NCBI RefSeq assembly: GCF_038562415.1
Contig: NZ_JBCFBA010000003.1
Coordinates: 90,717 to 154,716, forward strand
Length of the DNA: 64,000 nt
Reading direction: 5' to 3'
From: Solidesulfovibrio sp.
GTDB lineage: Bacteria > Desulfobacterota > Desulfovibrionia > Desulfovibrionales > Desulfovibrionaceae
How positions within the stretch are numbered: the stretch's first letter is position 1; each line of letters starts with the position of its first letter. Shown in pieces: positions 23,905 to 32,423 of the stretch. Position numbers and translations under genes: made by a program. The notes under the pieces are model-generated. The model did not search any database, had not been told where the DNA came from, and worked only from the letters and a program-made list of their open reading frames with translations.

Positions 23905-26208
23905 CTACTTCCCCACGCCGGCGACGGTCATGCGGTGGCTGTAGGCGGTGAAGACGCGGGCCGTGGCGCCTTCCATGACGTATTCCACCCAGTAGGTGAC
24001 GCGATGGGGCGTGAAGCTGGCCAGGAAATGGCCGTTTTCGCGGTTGCGGAACTTGCGTCCCGTCGATTCGGCGTGGGCCAGGGTGCGTTTGACGTCGTCG
24101 TCGAGGATGTGGCGGGCTTCCATGACAGCCCGCACTTCCGGGCTGACCGTGAAATCCGGCCCGGCCGGCGCCTTGGGATCGGTGGGTTCGTTCCACACCG
24201 TGGCCAGCAGGTGCCGGCGAAGGCGCGCCCGGGTCTCGTGGCGCAGGGAAAAGCCGGGATCGGGCCGTGTCGCCGGATCGGCGGCGCCGGGGCCCGGGAA
24301 CAGCAGGTCGAGGAGGTGGTAGGCCCGCTTGCCCACATGGGCCAGCCGGTCGCGGCACATGGCGCAGGTGGCCAGGAAGTCGCGGGGGCTGGCGGCGGCC
24401 CGACGTTCGGTGATGGCCTTGGCCAGCTCGGGATGGGCGTTGCCCACCAGTCCCCCGAAGCCGCAGCATTCGGTGTAGCGGCCGGAAAGGGGCAGTTCCT
24501 CGAAGGCGAGGCCGCGTTTTCCGAGAAGGGCGCGCACGGCGGCTTGGGCCGTGGCGTCGTGGCGCGCGGTACAGGAGTCGTGAACGGCCAGCGGGCCGTC
24601 CGGCGTGAAGCCGGCGGCCTCGGGCAGGCCGGTCTCGTCGTTGAGGACCTGCCACAGGGACACGGCCGGGATGTCCGGCGCGGCCTGGCGGAAAACGGCC
24701 AGGCAGGAGGCGCAGGCGGTGACGAGGCGCGGCCTGCCCAGGCTTTCCCACTGGGTCCTGAAGGCGGCCACGACCTCCTCGAACAGCGTCTGCCGTCCGG
24801 CCCACAGGGCCGGCGCGCCGCAGCAGCCCAGGGCCAGGCCCACGCCGCCGGCGAGTTTGGCCCGCAAAAAGGCGTAGGCCTCGGGAATGCGGGCGTTCGG
24901 GTCGCCGCCGAGCTGGCAGCCCGGGAAAAAGAGGTGGGAACACGTCGTCTGACCGGGTTCGGCGCGGAGGAGCGCGAAGTCCGGGCCATTGGAAAAGGCC
25001 AGGTCCTCCAGGGCGAACTCGTGGGCGGCCGGGGGCATCTTGCCGCGGTTGACCATGTCGCGGCGCGAGTCCAGGCACAGCTCGGCCATGGAGAAGTCCT
25101 CGGGGCAGACCTCGGTGCACAGCCCGCACAGGGTGCACGAGTCGATCATCTTGTTCATGGAGTGGTTGCCCAGAACGATCGACAGGTTGTTGTAGATCTG
25201 GCGGGCGTAGAGCTTGGGGTAGCCTTTGTAGTGCTTGAGGTACTCGCAGACCTTGACGCACTCCATGCAGTCGCACTGCAGGCATCGGGCCGCCTCGGCC
25301 TTGGCCTGATCCGGGGCGAAGCCGGTCACCGGGTCGGTCGGCTCCAGGCGGGGCACGGCGGGAACATCCTTGAGGCTCGTGAACGACCGGGTGGGACAGG
25401 CGCCTTCCTTTTCCCGGCTGGCGGTCAGGGTCGAGCCGGTCAGCAGCCGGTCGATGGAGGTGGCGGCGCGTCGGCCGTCGGCCACGAGGCGCATGATGGA
25501 ACGGCTGCCGTCATCGGCCGGCCAGCCGCCGCAAAAAACGCCCGGCGGGCCGAATTCCAGGGTCAGCGGATCGGCGTCGTCGCGGGAGGCGCCCAGGGGA
25601 TTGGCCTCCTTGGCGCATTCCACATAGACGGCGTCGAAGTCGTGCCGGACCGCTTCCAGCTGGGCGGCGTCGAGGGGCTGGCCGGTCTTGAAGGCCACGC
25701 CCATGCGGCCGAGGGTTTCCAGGGCCTCGGCGAGCACGGCCGGAGGCAGCACATCGGGGGAAATTTCGTTGAGGATGCCGCCGGCGGTCGGCCTGGCGAC
25801 GAACAGGGTGACGGCGAAGCCTTTCTTGGCCAGGTCCCAGGCCAGGGTCAGGGCGCTGAGGTCTCCGCCCAGGGCGGCCACGCGCTTGCCTTTCTGGGGC
25901 ATGCACAGCGGCTTGCCGCCGGAGGCGGTGGCCATGGCGCAGGTCCGTTCCAGGGCGCCGACGGCGATGGCCCCGCCGACCTGCCCGCGGATGCAGGCGG
26001 CCTCGCAGGGATGGTCGCAGATGCGGGCAAGCACGCCGGGCAGCGGCATGGTGCGATCGAGGACCTTGCGCGCGCCGGCAAGGTCGCCGGCGGCCATCTT
26101 GGTCATAAAGGCCCGGATGTCCACGTGGATGGGACAGGCGGCCTGGCATTTGGGCTGTTCTTCCTCGATACACCGGGCTTCGATGGTCCGCAGGTCCTGC
26201 TGATTCAT
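23905..26208 (-). CDS. Fe-S pyridine-nucleotide-disulfide-type oxidoreductase with CCG domains
   Basis: Large protein of 767 residues. N-terminal dicluster-binding domain as in glutamate synthase small subunit, with Cys13, 21, 25 and CDHPCEAAC (64-72). A flavin/nucleotide-binding domain follows (VAALGGDLSALTLAWDL). Then come two ferredoxin-type cluster motifs, CLQCDCMECVKVC and CTLCGLCTEVC. Two cysteine-rich CCG-type segments (CCGAPALW and CCGFGGLVG) as in HdrB/GlpC follow, and a 100-residue C-terminal tail of unknown kind. It would carry electrons between the aldehyde oxidoreductase and a soluble carrier in the cytoplasm. It is the gene right after the oxidoreductase. The nucleotide-binding motif is degenerate (GGDLSA rather than GxGxxG), so flavin binding may be altered. 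Recalled as the DVU_1558 family. Confidence 0.82.
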   Translation of the reverse strand: MNQQDLRTIEARCIEEEQPKCQAACPIHVDIRAFMTKMAAGDLAGARKVLDRTMPLPGVLARICDHPCEAACIRGQVGGAIAVGALERTCAMATASGGKPLCMPQKGKRVAALGGDLSALTLAWDLAKKGFAVTLFVARPTAGGILNEISPDVLPPAVLAEALETLGRMGVAFKTGQPLDAAQLEAVRHDFDAVYVECAKEANPLGASRDDADPLTLEFGPPGVFCGGWPADDGSRSIMRLVADGRRAATSIDRLLTGSTLTASREKEGACPTRSFTSLKDVPAVPRLEPTDPVTGFAPDQAKAEAARCLQCDCMECVKVCEYLKHYKGYPKLYARQIYNNLSIVLGNHSMNKMIDSCTLCGLCTEVCPEDFSMAELCLDSRRDMVNRGKMPPAAHEFALEDLAFSNGPDFALLRAEPGQTTCSHLFFPGCQLGGDPNARIPEAYAFLRAKLAGGVGLALGCCGAPALWAGRQTLFEEVVAAFRTQWESLGRPRLVTACASCLAVFRQAAPDIPAVSLWQVLNDETGLPEAAGFTPDGPLAVHDSCTARHDATAQAAVRALLGKRGLAFEELPLSGRYTECCGFGGLVGNAHPELAKAITERRAAASPRDFLATCAMCRDRLAHVGKRAYHLLDLLFPGPGAADPATRPDPGFSLRHETRARLRRHLLATVWNEPTDPKAPAGPDFTVSPEVRAVMEARHILDDDVKRTLAHAESTGRKFRNRENGHFLASFTPHRVTYWVEYVMEGATARVFTAYSHRMTVAGVGK

Positions 26209-26227
26209 GGGAACCTTCCGGAGGAAA

Positions 26228-26262
26228 CGACGGGACGAACGCGGTCTGCGTCCGTCCCGTCG
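26228..26262 (-). promoter_or_regulatory. Hairpin between aldehyde oxidoreductase and its electron-transfer partner
   Basis: A ten-base-pair stem (CGACGGGACG with CGTCCCGTCG), extended by four more pairs inside, lies between the two genes. In the minus-strand transcript it follows the oxidoreductase stop, with no long U-run. It may protect the upstream mRNA or partly end transcription, giving more oxidoreductase than partner. Confidence 0.45.
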
Positions 26263-26292
26263 CGGTTTTAACGGATGGTAGAACCCTTTGGG

Positions 26293-29025
26293 TTACTTGC
26301 CAAGGGCCTTGAGGCCGGCGAGCACCTTTTCGGGGTAGGCCGGCAGGTGGCGGATGCGCACGCCGCAGGCGTTGTAGATGGCGTTGATGATGGCCGGGTG
26401 CGGACCGCACAGGGGCACTTCGCCGACGCCGGAGTTGCCGTAGGGGCCATGCTCACGCGGGGATTCCACGTAGATGAGCTCCATGGCGTCCGGGATGTCG
26501 TGGATGTAGGGCACACCGGCGCCGGCCAGCGACGAGTGCTTCTTGATGTCCTCGAAGTCCTCGGACAGGGCCAGGCCGATGCCCTGGGCCAAGCCGCCCC
26601 AGTTCTGGCCGTCGACGGTCTGGCGGTTGTTGATGGTGCCGATGTCCTCGACCAGGGTCATCTTGTCGACTTGCGTCTTGCCGGTGGCGAGCTCCACCGT
26701 GACCTCGGCCATGAACAGGCCGTACATGTAGCAGCAGAAGGGGCTGCCCAGGCCGTTGGCGTCGCAGTCCTTGGCCGGAGCGGTCCAGGCGCCGTTGTAC
26801 TTGGTCTTGATGCCTTCCTTGACCATTTCGTCGTAGGTGCGGAAGGTGCCGTCGGGCTTGCGCATGGCATCGACGAGCTGCTTGCAGCCGTTGATGATGG
26901 CGTTGCCGACCACGACGTTGGAGCGGGAACCGCCGGCCGGGCCGGAGTTCGGGCACTTGCTGGTGTCGTTGAGCACGAGCTTGATCTGGCAGGCCTTGAG
27001 TCCCAAGGGCTTGAGGGTCTCATGGGCGAAGCCCAGCGTGCCGGCGTCGGAGCCCTGGCCGTGATCCTGCCAGGTGTTGAAGACGGTGACGGTGCCGTCG
27101 GGATTGAGTTCGGCGTCGGCGCCGGCGGAGTCGGGGCCGTCCAGGCCGGAACCGTAGATGCCGATGGCCACGCCCACGCCCTTCTTATGCGTGGCGGTGG
27201 AGTTCTTCTTGGCGTTGGCCATGGCTTCCTTGTACTTGGGCCGCAGGATCTCGATCATCTCGGGCAGGGTCCAGGAATCGGGCACCTGGTCGGTCGGGGT
27301 GGTGTCACCCGGGCGGTACACGTTCACATACCGGAATTCCAGGGGATCCATGCCGAGCTTTTCGGCCATCTCGTCCATGAGGCACTCGGAGGGGAACATG
27401 ATCTCCGGCGAGCCGTAGCCGCGGAAGGCCGAACCCCAGCCGTGGTTGGTGGCCACGCAATAGCCCTTGGCGCGCATGTTCGGGATGCCGTAGCCGGCCA
27501 TCCAGTACTGGGAGCCGCGCAGCGTCAGCAGGTCGCCGAACTCGGAGTAGGGGCCGTGGTCCACGATCCATTCCATTTCGGAGGCGACGATCTTCTTGGT
27601 CGCCTTGTCCACGGCGATCTTGCCCTTGGTCCAGAACGGGGAGCGCTTGCCGGTGTAGTACTGCTGCTGGGCGTAGTTGTAGTGCAGGTGGCAGGGGCGG
27701 CCGGTGGCCATGGTGGCGGCGCCGACCAGCGCTTCCATGGTCGGGCTGAACTTGTAGCCGAAGGTGCCGCCGGTGGGCAGCTGGATCAGGGCGATCTTGT
27801 CCGGCTCGACGCCCAGGCCCGGAGCGATCATGTACAAGTGCAGGTACAGACCGATGGACTTGGAGTAGATGCGCAGGATGCCGTCCTCGTCGTAGAAGGC
27901 GTAGCCGACATCAGGCTCGATGGGCAGGTGCGGCTGACGCTGAGTGTAGTAGTCGCCGCCCATGACTTCGTACTTCGACGGGTCGCTGAAGAACGGCGCC
28001 ACGTCGGCGCCCTTGGCGTGGTTCTGCTCGTAGTAGGCGTTGGGGGTGCCGGGGTGGATCTCGATGGCGTCTTCGGCCATGGCCGCCGGGGCGCTCATGT
28101 AGGCCGGCAGGACTTCCAGGTCGACCTTCACCTTCTCGGCGGCGGCGCGGGCGTTGGCCTCGGAATCGGCCGCGACCAGGGCGATGGCGTCGCCGTACTG
28201 GAATACCTTGGTGTCGCACAGGATCGGGCGATCCCAACCGTCACCCTTGTTGGTGGGGAAGGTGATCAGGCCGGTGATGCGGTTTTTGCCCTTGACGTCC
28301 TTGGCCGTGATGACGCTGTGGACACCGGGCATCGTGAGGGCTTCGGCGTAGTCGACGCCCTTGATGTTGGCGTGGGAGACGCGCGCTTCGACAATGGCCA
28401 GGTGCAGCGTGCCCGGGGGCAGCATGAGCTTCTGGTCGTCGCCGAACAGCCATTGGCCCATGACCTTGGCCACACCGGAGGGACGCGGGGCGCGCGAACC
28501 GAAAATGTTGCCGTCGGCGGGCATGTTGTGGTTGATGTCGAGGGTCATCTCGCCGCGCAGCACCTTGGCGGCGTCCATGACGGCGTCGACCAGCGGGATG
28601 AAGCCGGTGCAGCGGCAGACGTTCTTATGTTTCTGGAACCAGTCGCGCACCTGCTCGCGGGTGGGCTTGGGATTCTCGTCCAGAAGGGCCTTGGCGGACA
28701 GGATGAAGCCCGGGGTGCAGAAGCCGCACTGGGCCGCGCCGTGCGCCACCCAGGCGATCTGGAGCGGGTGCAGGTTGGCCTGGTTGCCCAGACCCTCGAT
28801 GGTGGTGACGCTCGCGTAGTCGGCCAGGCGGCGGATCTTGGTGATGCAGGCGCGCACCACCTTGCCGTCGATGATGACCGAGCAGGCGCCGCACTGACCC
28901 TTGCCGCAACCGACCTTGGTACCGATCAGATGCAACTGGTCGCGCAGCACGTCGGACAGGAAGGCATCCGGGTCGACGACGAGCTTACGCTCAAAACCGT
29001 TCACGACGAGGATTTTTTCCAGCAT
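26293..29025 (-). CDS. mop: Molybdenum aldehyde oxidoreductase (xanthine oxidase family)
   Basis: Enzyme of 910 residues oxidising aldehydes to carboxylic acids, close to the D. gigas aldehyde oxidoreductase (about 907 residues). First [2Fe-2S] ligands Cys40, 45, 48, 60; second cluster Cys100, 103, 137, 139. The remaining part is the molybdopterin-binding portion with GSAFRGYGSPEIMF, the Mo-facing region GGTFGYKF and catalytic Glu869 in GVGEVPL. These cysteine and Glu numbers match those I recall for D. gigas. It carries no FAD domain, so it must pass electrons to a separate acceptor such as flavodoxin or the Fe-S oxidoreductase encoded next. ATG at 29025 follows CGGAG. It lies 138 bases after a MoeA-like gene; a sigma-54 promoter precedes that gene. 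Confidence 0.96.
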   Translation of the reverse strand: MLEKILVVNGFERKLVVDPDAFLSDVLRDQLHLIGTKVGCGKGQCGACSVIIDGKVVRACITKIRRLADYASVTTIEGLGNQANLHPLQIAWVAHGAAQCGFCTPGFILSAKALLDENPKPTREQVRDWFQKHKNVCRCTGFIPLVDAVMDAAKVLRGEMTLDINHNMPADGNIFGSRAPRPSGVAKVMGQWLFGDDQKLMLPPGTLHLAIVEARVSHANIKGVDYAEALTMPGVHSVITAKDVKGKNRITGLITFPTNKGDGWDRPILCDTKVFQYGDAIALVAADSEANARAAAEKVKVDLEVLPAYMSAPAAMAEDAIEIHPGTPNAYYEQNHAKGADVAPFFSDPSKYEVMGGDYYTQRQPHLPIEPDVGYAFYDEDGILRIYSKSIGLYLHLYMIAPGLGVEPDKIALIQLPTGGTFGYKFSPTMEALVGAATMATGRPCHLHYNYAQQQYYTGKRSPFWTKGKIAVDKATKKIVASEMEWIVDHGPYSEFGDLLTLRGSQYWMAGYGIPNMRAKGYCVATNHGWGSAFRGYGSPEIMFPSECLMDEMAEKLGMDPLEFRYVNVYRPGDTTPTDQVPDSWTLPEMIEILRPKYKEAMANAKKNSTATHKKGVGVAIGIYGSGLDGPDSAGADAELNPDGTVTVFNTWQDHGQGSDAGTLGFAHETLKPLGLKACQIKLVLNDTSKCPNSGPAGGSRSNVVVGNAIINGCKQLVDAMRKPDGTFRTYDEMVKEGIKTKYNGAWTAPAKDCDANGLGSPFCCYMYGLFMAEVTVELATGKTQVDKMTLVEDIGTINNRQTVDGQNWGGLAQGIGLALSEDFEDIKKHSSLAGAGVPYIHDIPDAMELIYVESPREHGPYGNSGVGEVPLCGPHPAIINAIYNACGVRIRHLPAYPEKVLAGLKALGK

Positions 29026-29163
29026 GGGGTTGCTCCGTTTTTTCGGGTTAGAGTTTATCGTTTCCGCCGACGCACGACGCGGACCCGAGCCGTCACCTTT
29101 TCGCGCCCGTTGCCGCCCTCGCGCGGATATTCCCCAGACAGCGGCCCAACTGCCGCGATACGC

Positions 29164-30186
29164 CTAATGCTTGCCGAATCCGCACAGCGGATAGCGGCAT
29201 TCCGGGCACATGGCGCAAAGCCCGCCATGCCCGAGTTCCACGATGTCGGCCTTGGTCAGCTTCTCGCCGGCCACCAGGCGCGGCACCGTCAGGTCGAAAA
29301 TGCTGGCCTTGTGGTACATCACGCAGCCCGGCAGCCCCACCACCGGGACCTCGCCGATGGCGGCCAGCATGAACATGGCCCCGGGAAACGTGGGCGAGCC
29401 ATAGGTGACCACCTCGCCGCCGGCGGCCCGGATGGACGACGGGGAGAGGTCGTCGGGGTCCACGGACATGCCGCCCGTGACCGCGATCATCTCGGCGCCT
29501 TCTGCCAAAAGCTGCCGGATGGCCCGCACGGTCATGTCCCTGTCGTCGGGCACGATGACCTGGCGGAAGACCGTACAACCCAGGTCGTCGAACTTCTTGC
29601 GCAACACCGGCCCGAACTTGTCCTTGATCCGGCCGTGGTAGACCTCGCCGCCGGTGGTGACCACGCCGACCCGAAGCGGCCGAAACGGCAGCACCGAAAC
29701 CACCGGCCCGGTCTGCGCCGTCACCGCCTCCACCGCCTCCAGTCGGGCGGCGGCCACCACCAGCGGCACCACCCGTGTGCCGGCCAGCATCTGGCCCGGG
29801 GAAACCGCGATGTCGCCGTGGATGGTGGCGATGGTCACTTCGTCGATGGAATTGAGCCGGCGCAGCGCGTCCGCCTTGATTTTCAAAAGCCCCCGGCGGT
29901 CGGCCAGCAGGTTGATGCGGCCCTCGCAGGGCTGGGTCAGCGTCGTGCCCTCCCCGGCCACGGCCCTGGCGATGCGCGCCGCGGCGTCGTCCTCGTGGAC
30001 CAGCCCCTCGGCCAGGTCCCAGACGTAGATGTGTTCCTTGCCCAGGCGCAGCAGCGTCGGGATGTCGTCCGCCTCGATGACATGCCCCTTGCGGAAGGCC
30101 GGACCCTTGCCCTCGCCGGGGACGATGCGGGTGATGTCGTGGCACAGGACCATGCCTTGGGCCTGTTCGACGGGAACGCTGCGCAT
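29164..30186 (-). CDS. MoeA/MogA-like molybdopterin-binding protein with C-terminal cysteine cluster
   Basis: Protein of 340 residues. The central part (VGVVTTGGEVYHGR, AVTGGMSVDPDDLSPS, GLPGCVMYHKASIF) matches the molybdopterin-binding fold that inserts molybdate or adenylates molybdopterin. Its N-terminal half differs from standard MoeA. The end has CAMCPECRYPLCGFG, four cysteines that could bind a metal or Fe-S cluster; these are unusual for the family. As the first gene of the aldehyde oxidoreductase operon, it probably serves cofactor assembly or sensing for that enzyme. Start at 30186; a leader of about 295 bases separates it from the -24/-12 promoter. Confidence 0.85.
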   Translation of the reverse strand: MRSVPVEQAQGMVLCHDITRIVPGEGKGPAFRKGHVIEADDIPTLLRLGKEHIYVWDLAEGLVHEDDAAARIARAVAGEGTTLTQPCEGRINLLADRRGLLKIKADALRRLNSIDEVTIATIHGDIAVSPGQMLAGTRVVPLVVAAARLEAVEAVTAQTGPVVSVLPFRPLRVGVVTTGGEVYHGRIKDKFGPVLRKKFDDLGCTVFRQVIVPDDRDMTVRAIRQLLAEGAEMIAVTGGMSVDPDDLSPSSIRAAGGEVVTYGSPTFPGAMFMLAAIGEVPVVGLPGCVMYHKASIFDLTVPRLVAGEKLTKADIVELGHGGLCAMCPECRYPLCGFGKH

Positions 30187-30490
30187 GCGGTCTGCTCCTT
30201 TACCTGGCCGTGGGAGTGGCGGATCGCCGCCCGGTGGCGATCCCGGAATGCTCTGTCACGATTTTTTCAAAGCGTGATCGTTCGTGGGTCCTTCCGAGAC
30301 ACATTCTTCCCCGTGCGGTGCCCCTGTCCAGGGCAGGCGAGGCACATCCAGGCCTCTGTTGTGTTAATGGAAACATAAATTTGTCGTGGTCATGTTCCCT
30401 GCAGGGCCCGGGGCGTTGCGTGGACGTGTGGCGATGATCGCCGAAAATGCTTGCTTTCACTGTTTCGTGCGCCATATGTGCCAGGAGTGC

Positions 30491-30506
30491 AGCAAGAAGC
30501 AGGCCA
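30491..30506 (-). promoter_or_regulatory. Sigma-54 (-24/-12) promoter of the aldehyde oxidoreductase operon
   Basis: Minus strand TGGCCTGCTTCTTGCT matches TGGCACG-N4-TTGCT at all but two of the non-N positions, with correct GG-N10-GC spacing. Start site near 30481. An NtrC-type activator with its kinase is encoded directly upstream on the same strand. Confidence 0.75.
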
Positions 30507-30552
30507 AGGGTTCGAGGCGGGAAAACCGGGCAACGGCGAGGAAAAAAATCGA

Positions 30553-30596
30553 GTGTCACGCGCAACGGGCTGCCAGTGTGACACGCTGACAGTGTC
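30553..30596. promoter_or_regulatory. Candidate activator-binding dyads
   Basis: GTGTCAC (30553-30559) and GTGACAC (30578-30584) form an inverted repeat with an 18-base spacer, and GACAGTGTC (30588-30596) is a further dyad. They lie 47-106 bases upstream of the -24 box, the usual range for NtrC-type upstream activator sites. Which protein binds is inferred. Confidence 0.4.
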
Positions 30597-31091
30597 CCGT
30601 AGCCGCCCCAGTGGGCGGATATCGAGTTAATACACCGATTTTATTGTCGAAATGTGGAGAAAGTAATTTTGAACCACTTTGGCTCCGAAAATGGGTCAAA
30701 ATGCGTCAATCGCATGGGAAACCTGATCCGCGGATTGTACTATATTAATGTAAACAGAAAAAATGGTCTGTGAGACCTATGTTACTTCAAGCATTCAATA
30801 TGTATGTTTTGTATAACAGAACAAGACAACCGGTGGCCGGCCGACGGGGAGAAGGCGCAGGGATCGGCCGGGCTCGAACGGGCTCCCTGGCCCGCCCCTG
30901 TCCGGGCGGGAAGGCGGCGCGGCAACGACGGAACGCGAAAGGGATGCAACGTCAAAGCACCGGGCTCCCCGGCGGTCTTGAAGGCGGGCGGCGGATCGAA
31001 CCGGGCGGGCTCGCCCGTCCGTGGCTGACGGCCGGGAGGCGCGGGACGGGGGGGCGTGGCCGGGCGGCCGGTGGAGGGTGCCGGCGGAAGC

Positions 31092-32423
31092 CTAGAACAG
31101 GTTGTACTGGCGGATCTTGCGGTAGAGGGTCTTGCGGCAGATGCCCAGCGCCTCGGCGGCCAGGGATCGGTTGTTGTCGTAGAAGTTGAGCACTTTCGCG
31201 ATGTGTTCCTTCTCCTTGGCCTCGAGGGTCAGGATCTCTTCCTCGGCCCTGGCCGGCTCCAGGAATTCGCGCGGCAGGGCGTGTTCGGTGATGAGGTTGT
31301 TTTCCGAGAGGATGATCGAGCGCTCCATGACGTTGCGCAGTTCCCGGACGTTGCCCGGCCAGTCGTAGCTGGTCAGGCACTTCATGGCCCGGTCGGCGAT
31401 GCGGTAGGGCGCCTGGCCGGCGGTCAGGCGCGAGAGGAAAAATTCCACCAGCAGCGGGATGTCCTCCCGGCGCTCGCGCAGGGCCGGCATCTCGATGTTG
31501 AAGACGTTGATGCGGTGGAACAGCGCCTCGTGGAACCGGCCCTCGGCCACCTCCTTGACCAGCTCGCGGTTGGTGGCGAAAATGAGCCGGATGTCGGCGC
31601 GGCGCTCCTCCTTCTCCCCCACCCGGCGGTAGGTCTTGTTTTCGAGCACGCGCAGCAGCGCCGCCTGGACCTCGATGGGCAGCTCGCCGATCTCGTCGAG
31701 AAACAGCGTTCCCTTGTTGGCGAAGGCCATGAAGCCTTCGCTGTTTTCCACGGCGCCCGTAAACGAGCCGCGCAGGTGGCCGAACAGTTCGCTTCGGGCC
31801 AGCTCCTTTTGCAGCGTGGCGCAGTTCTTGATGAAAAACGGCTTGTCCGCCCGTTTGGACAGGGACTGGATGAGGTGGGCGGCCACCTCCTTGCCCGCGC
31901 CGGACTCGCCGGTGATCAGCACCGGCACTTCGGTCGGGGCGACCTTTTCGATGAGGTAGCGCACCTGGCTCATGGCCGAGGAGTTGCCGACGAGCTTGAC
32001 CGGCGGGGTCTGGCCCTGGAAGTGGCGCAGCCGCCGGTTTTCGCGGCGCAGGAAGGTGCGCTGGTAGGCCCGCTCGATGAGCAGTTCCAGCTCGGCCAGG
32101 TTGAAGGGCTTGGTCACGTAGTCGAAGGCCCCGAGCTTCATGGCTTCCACGGCGGTGTCGATGGCGCCGTGGCCGGTGACGAGGATGGTCTCCAGGTCCT
32201 CCTGGCGGGTGCGCAGCTCCACCATGAGCTCGATGCCGTTGGCGTCGGGCAGGCGGATGTCCAGGACCGCCACGTCGTATTCGTTTTTGGCCAGAAGCTC
32301 CCGGGCTTCGCGGGCGCATCCGGCCACGTGGACCGTGCGGGCCGGCGTGGTGAATTCCTTAAGCAGGAGCTTGCCGATGGAGGGTTCGTCGTCGACGACG
32401 AGGACGCAATAGGGATTATTCAC
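31092..32423 (-). CDS. Sigma-54-dependent response regulator, NtrC/AtoC type (paralogue)
   Basis: Regulator of 443 residues with the same plan as the protein at 2737-4065: receiver with Asp55 (VAVLDIRLPD), Walker A GESGAGKE, contact loop GSFTGA, Walker B FLDEIGEL and Fis-type helix-turn-helix (ALGICRKTLYRKI). It starts with GTG inside the kinase gene (eight-base overlap). The next downstream operon is that of the aldehyde oxidoreductase, which has a good -24/-12 promoter, so this is its most likely activator. Much of the sequence is nearly identical between the two paralogues, pointing to duplication of a whole two-component system. Confidence 0.92.
   Translation of the reverse strand: MNNPYCVLVVDDEPSIGKLLLKEFTTPARTVHVAGCAREARELLAKNEYDVAVLDIRLPDANGIELMVELRTRQEDLETILVTGHGAIDTAVEAMKLGAFDYVTKPFNLAELELLIERAYQRTFLRRENRRLRHFQGQTPPVKLVGNSSAMSQVRYLIEKVAPTEVPVLITGESGAGKEVAAHLIQSLSKRADKPFFIKNCATLQKELARSELFGHLRGSFTGAVENSEGFMAFANKGTLFLDEIGELPIEVQAALLRVLENKTYRRVGEKEERRADIRLIFATNRELVKEVAEGRFHEALFHRINVFNIEMPALRERREDIPLLVEFFLSRLTAGQAPYRIADRAMKCLTSYDWPGNVRELRNVMERSIILSENNLITEHALPREFLEPARAEEEILTLEAKEKEHIAKVLNFYDNNRSLAAEALGICRKTLYRKIRQYNLF

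Larger units (their letters stand above)
30187..31091. other. Regulatory region upstream of the aldehyde oxidoreductase operon
   Basis: About 900 bases with no supportable gene. It contains a sigma-54 promoter (30491-30506), a cluster of GTGTCAC/GTGACAC dyads just upstream (30553-30596), an AT-rich stretch at 30610-30810 and a GC-rich part with short stems near the end of the response-regulator gene. The near 300-base transcribed leader may hold control elements, but I see no known riboswitch, including no clear molybdenum-cofactor motif. Confidence 0.6.

Noticed and set aside
26275-30378. Plus-strand open frame of about 1367 codons across the aldehyde oxidoreductase locus
   Set aside because: Exact antisense of three well-supported genes; length comes from low stop frequency at high GC.
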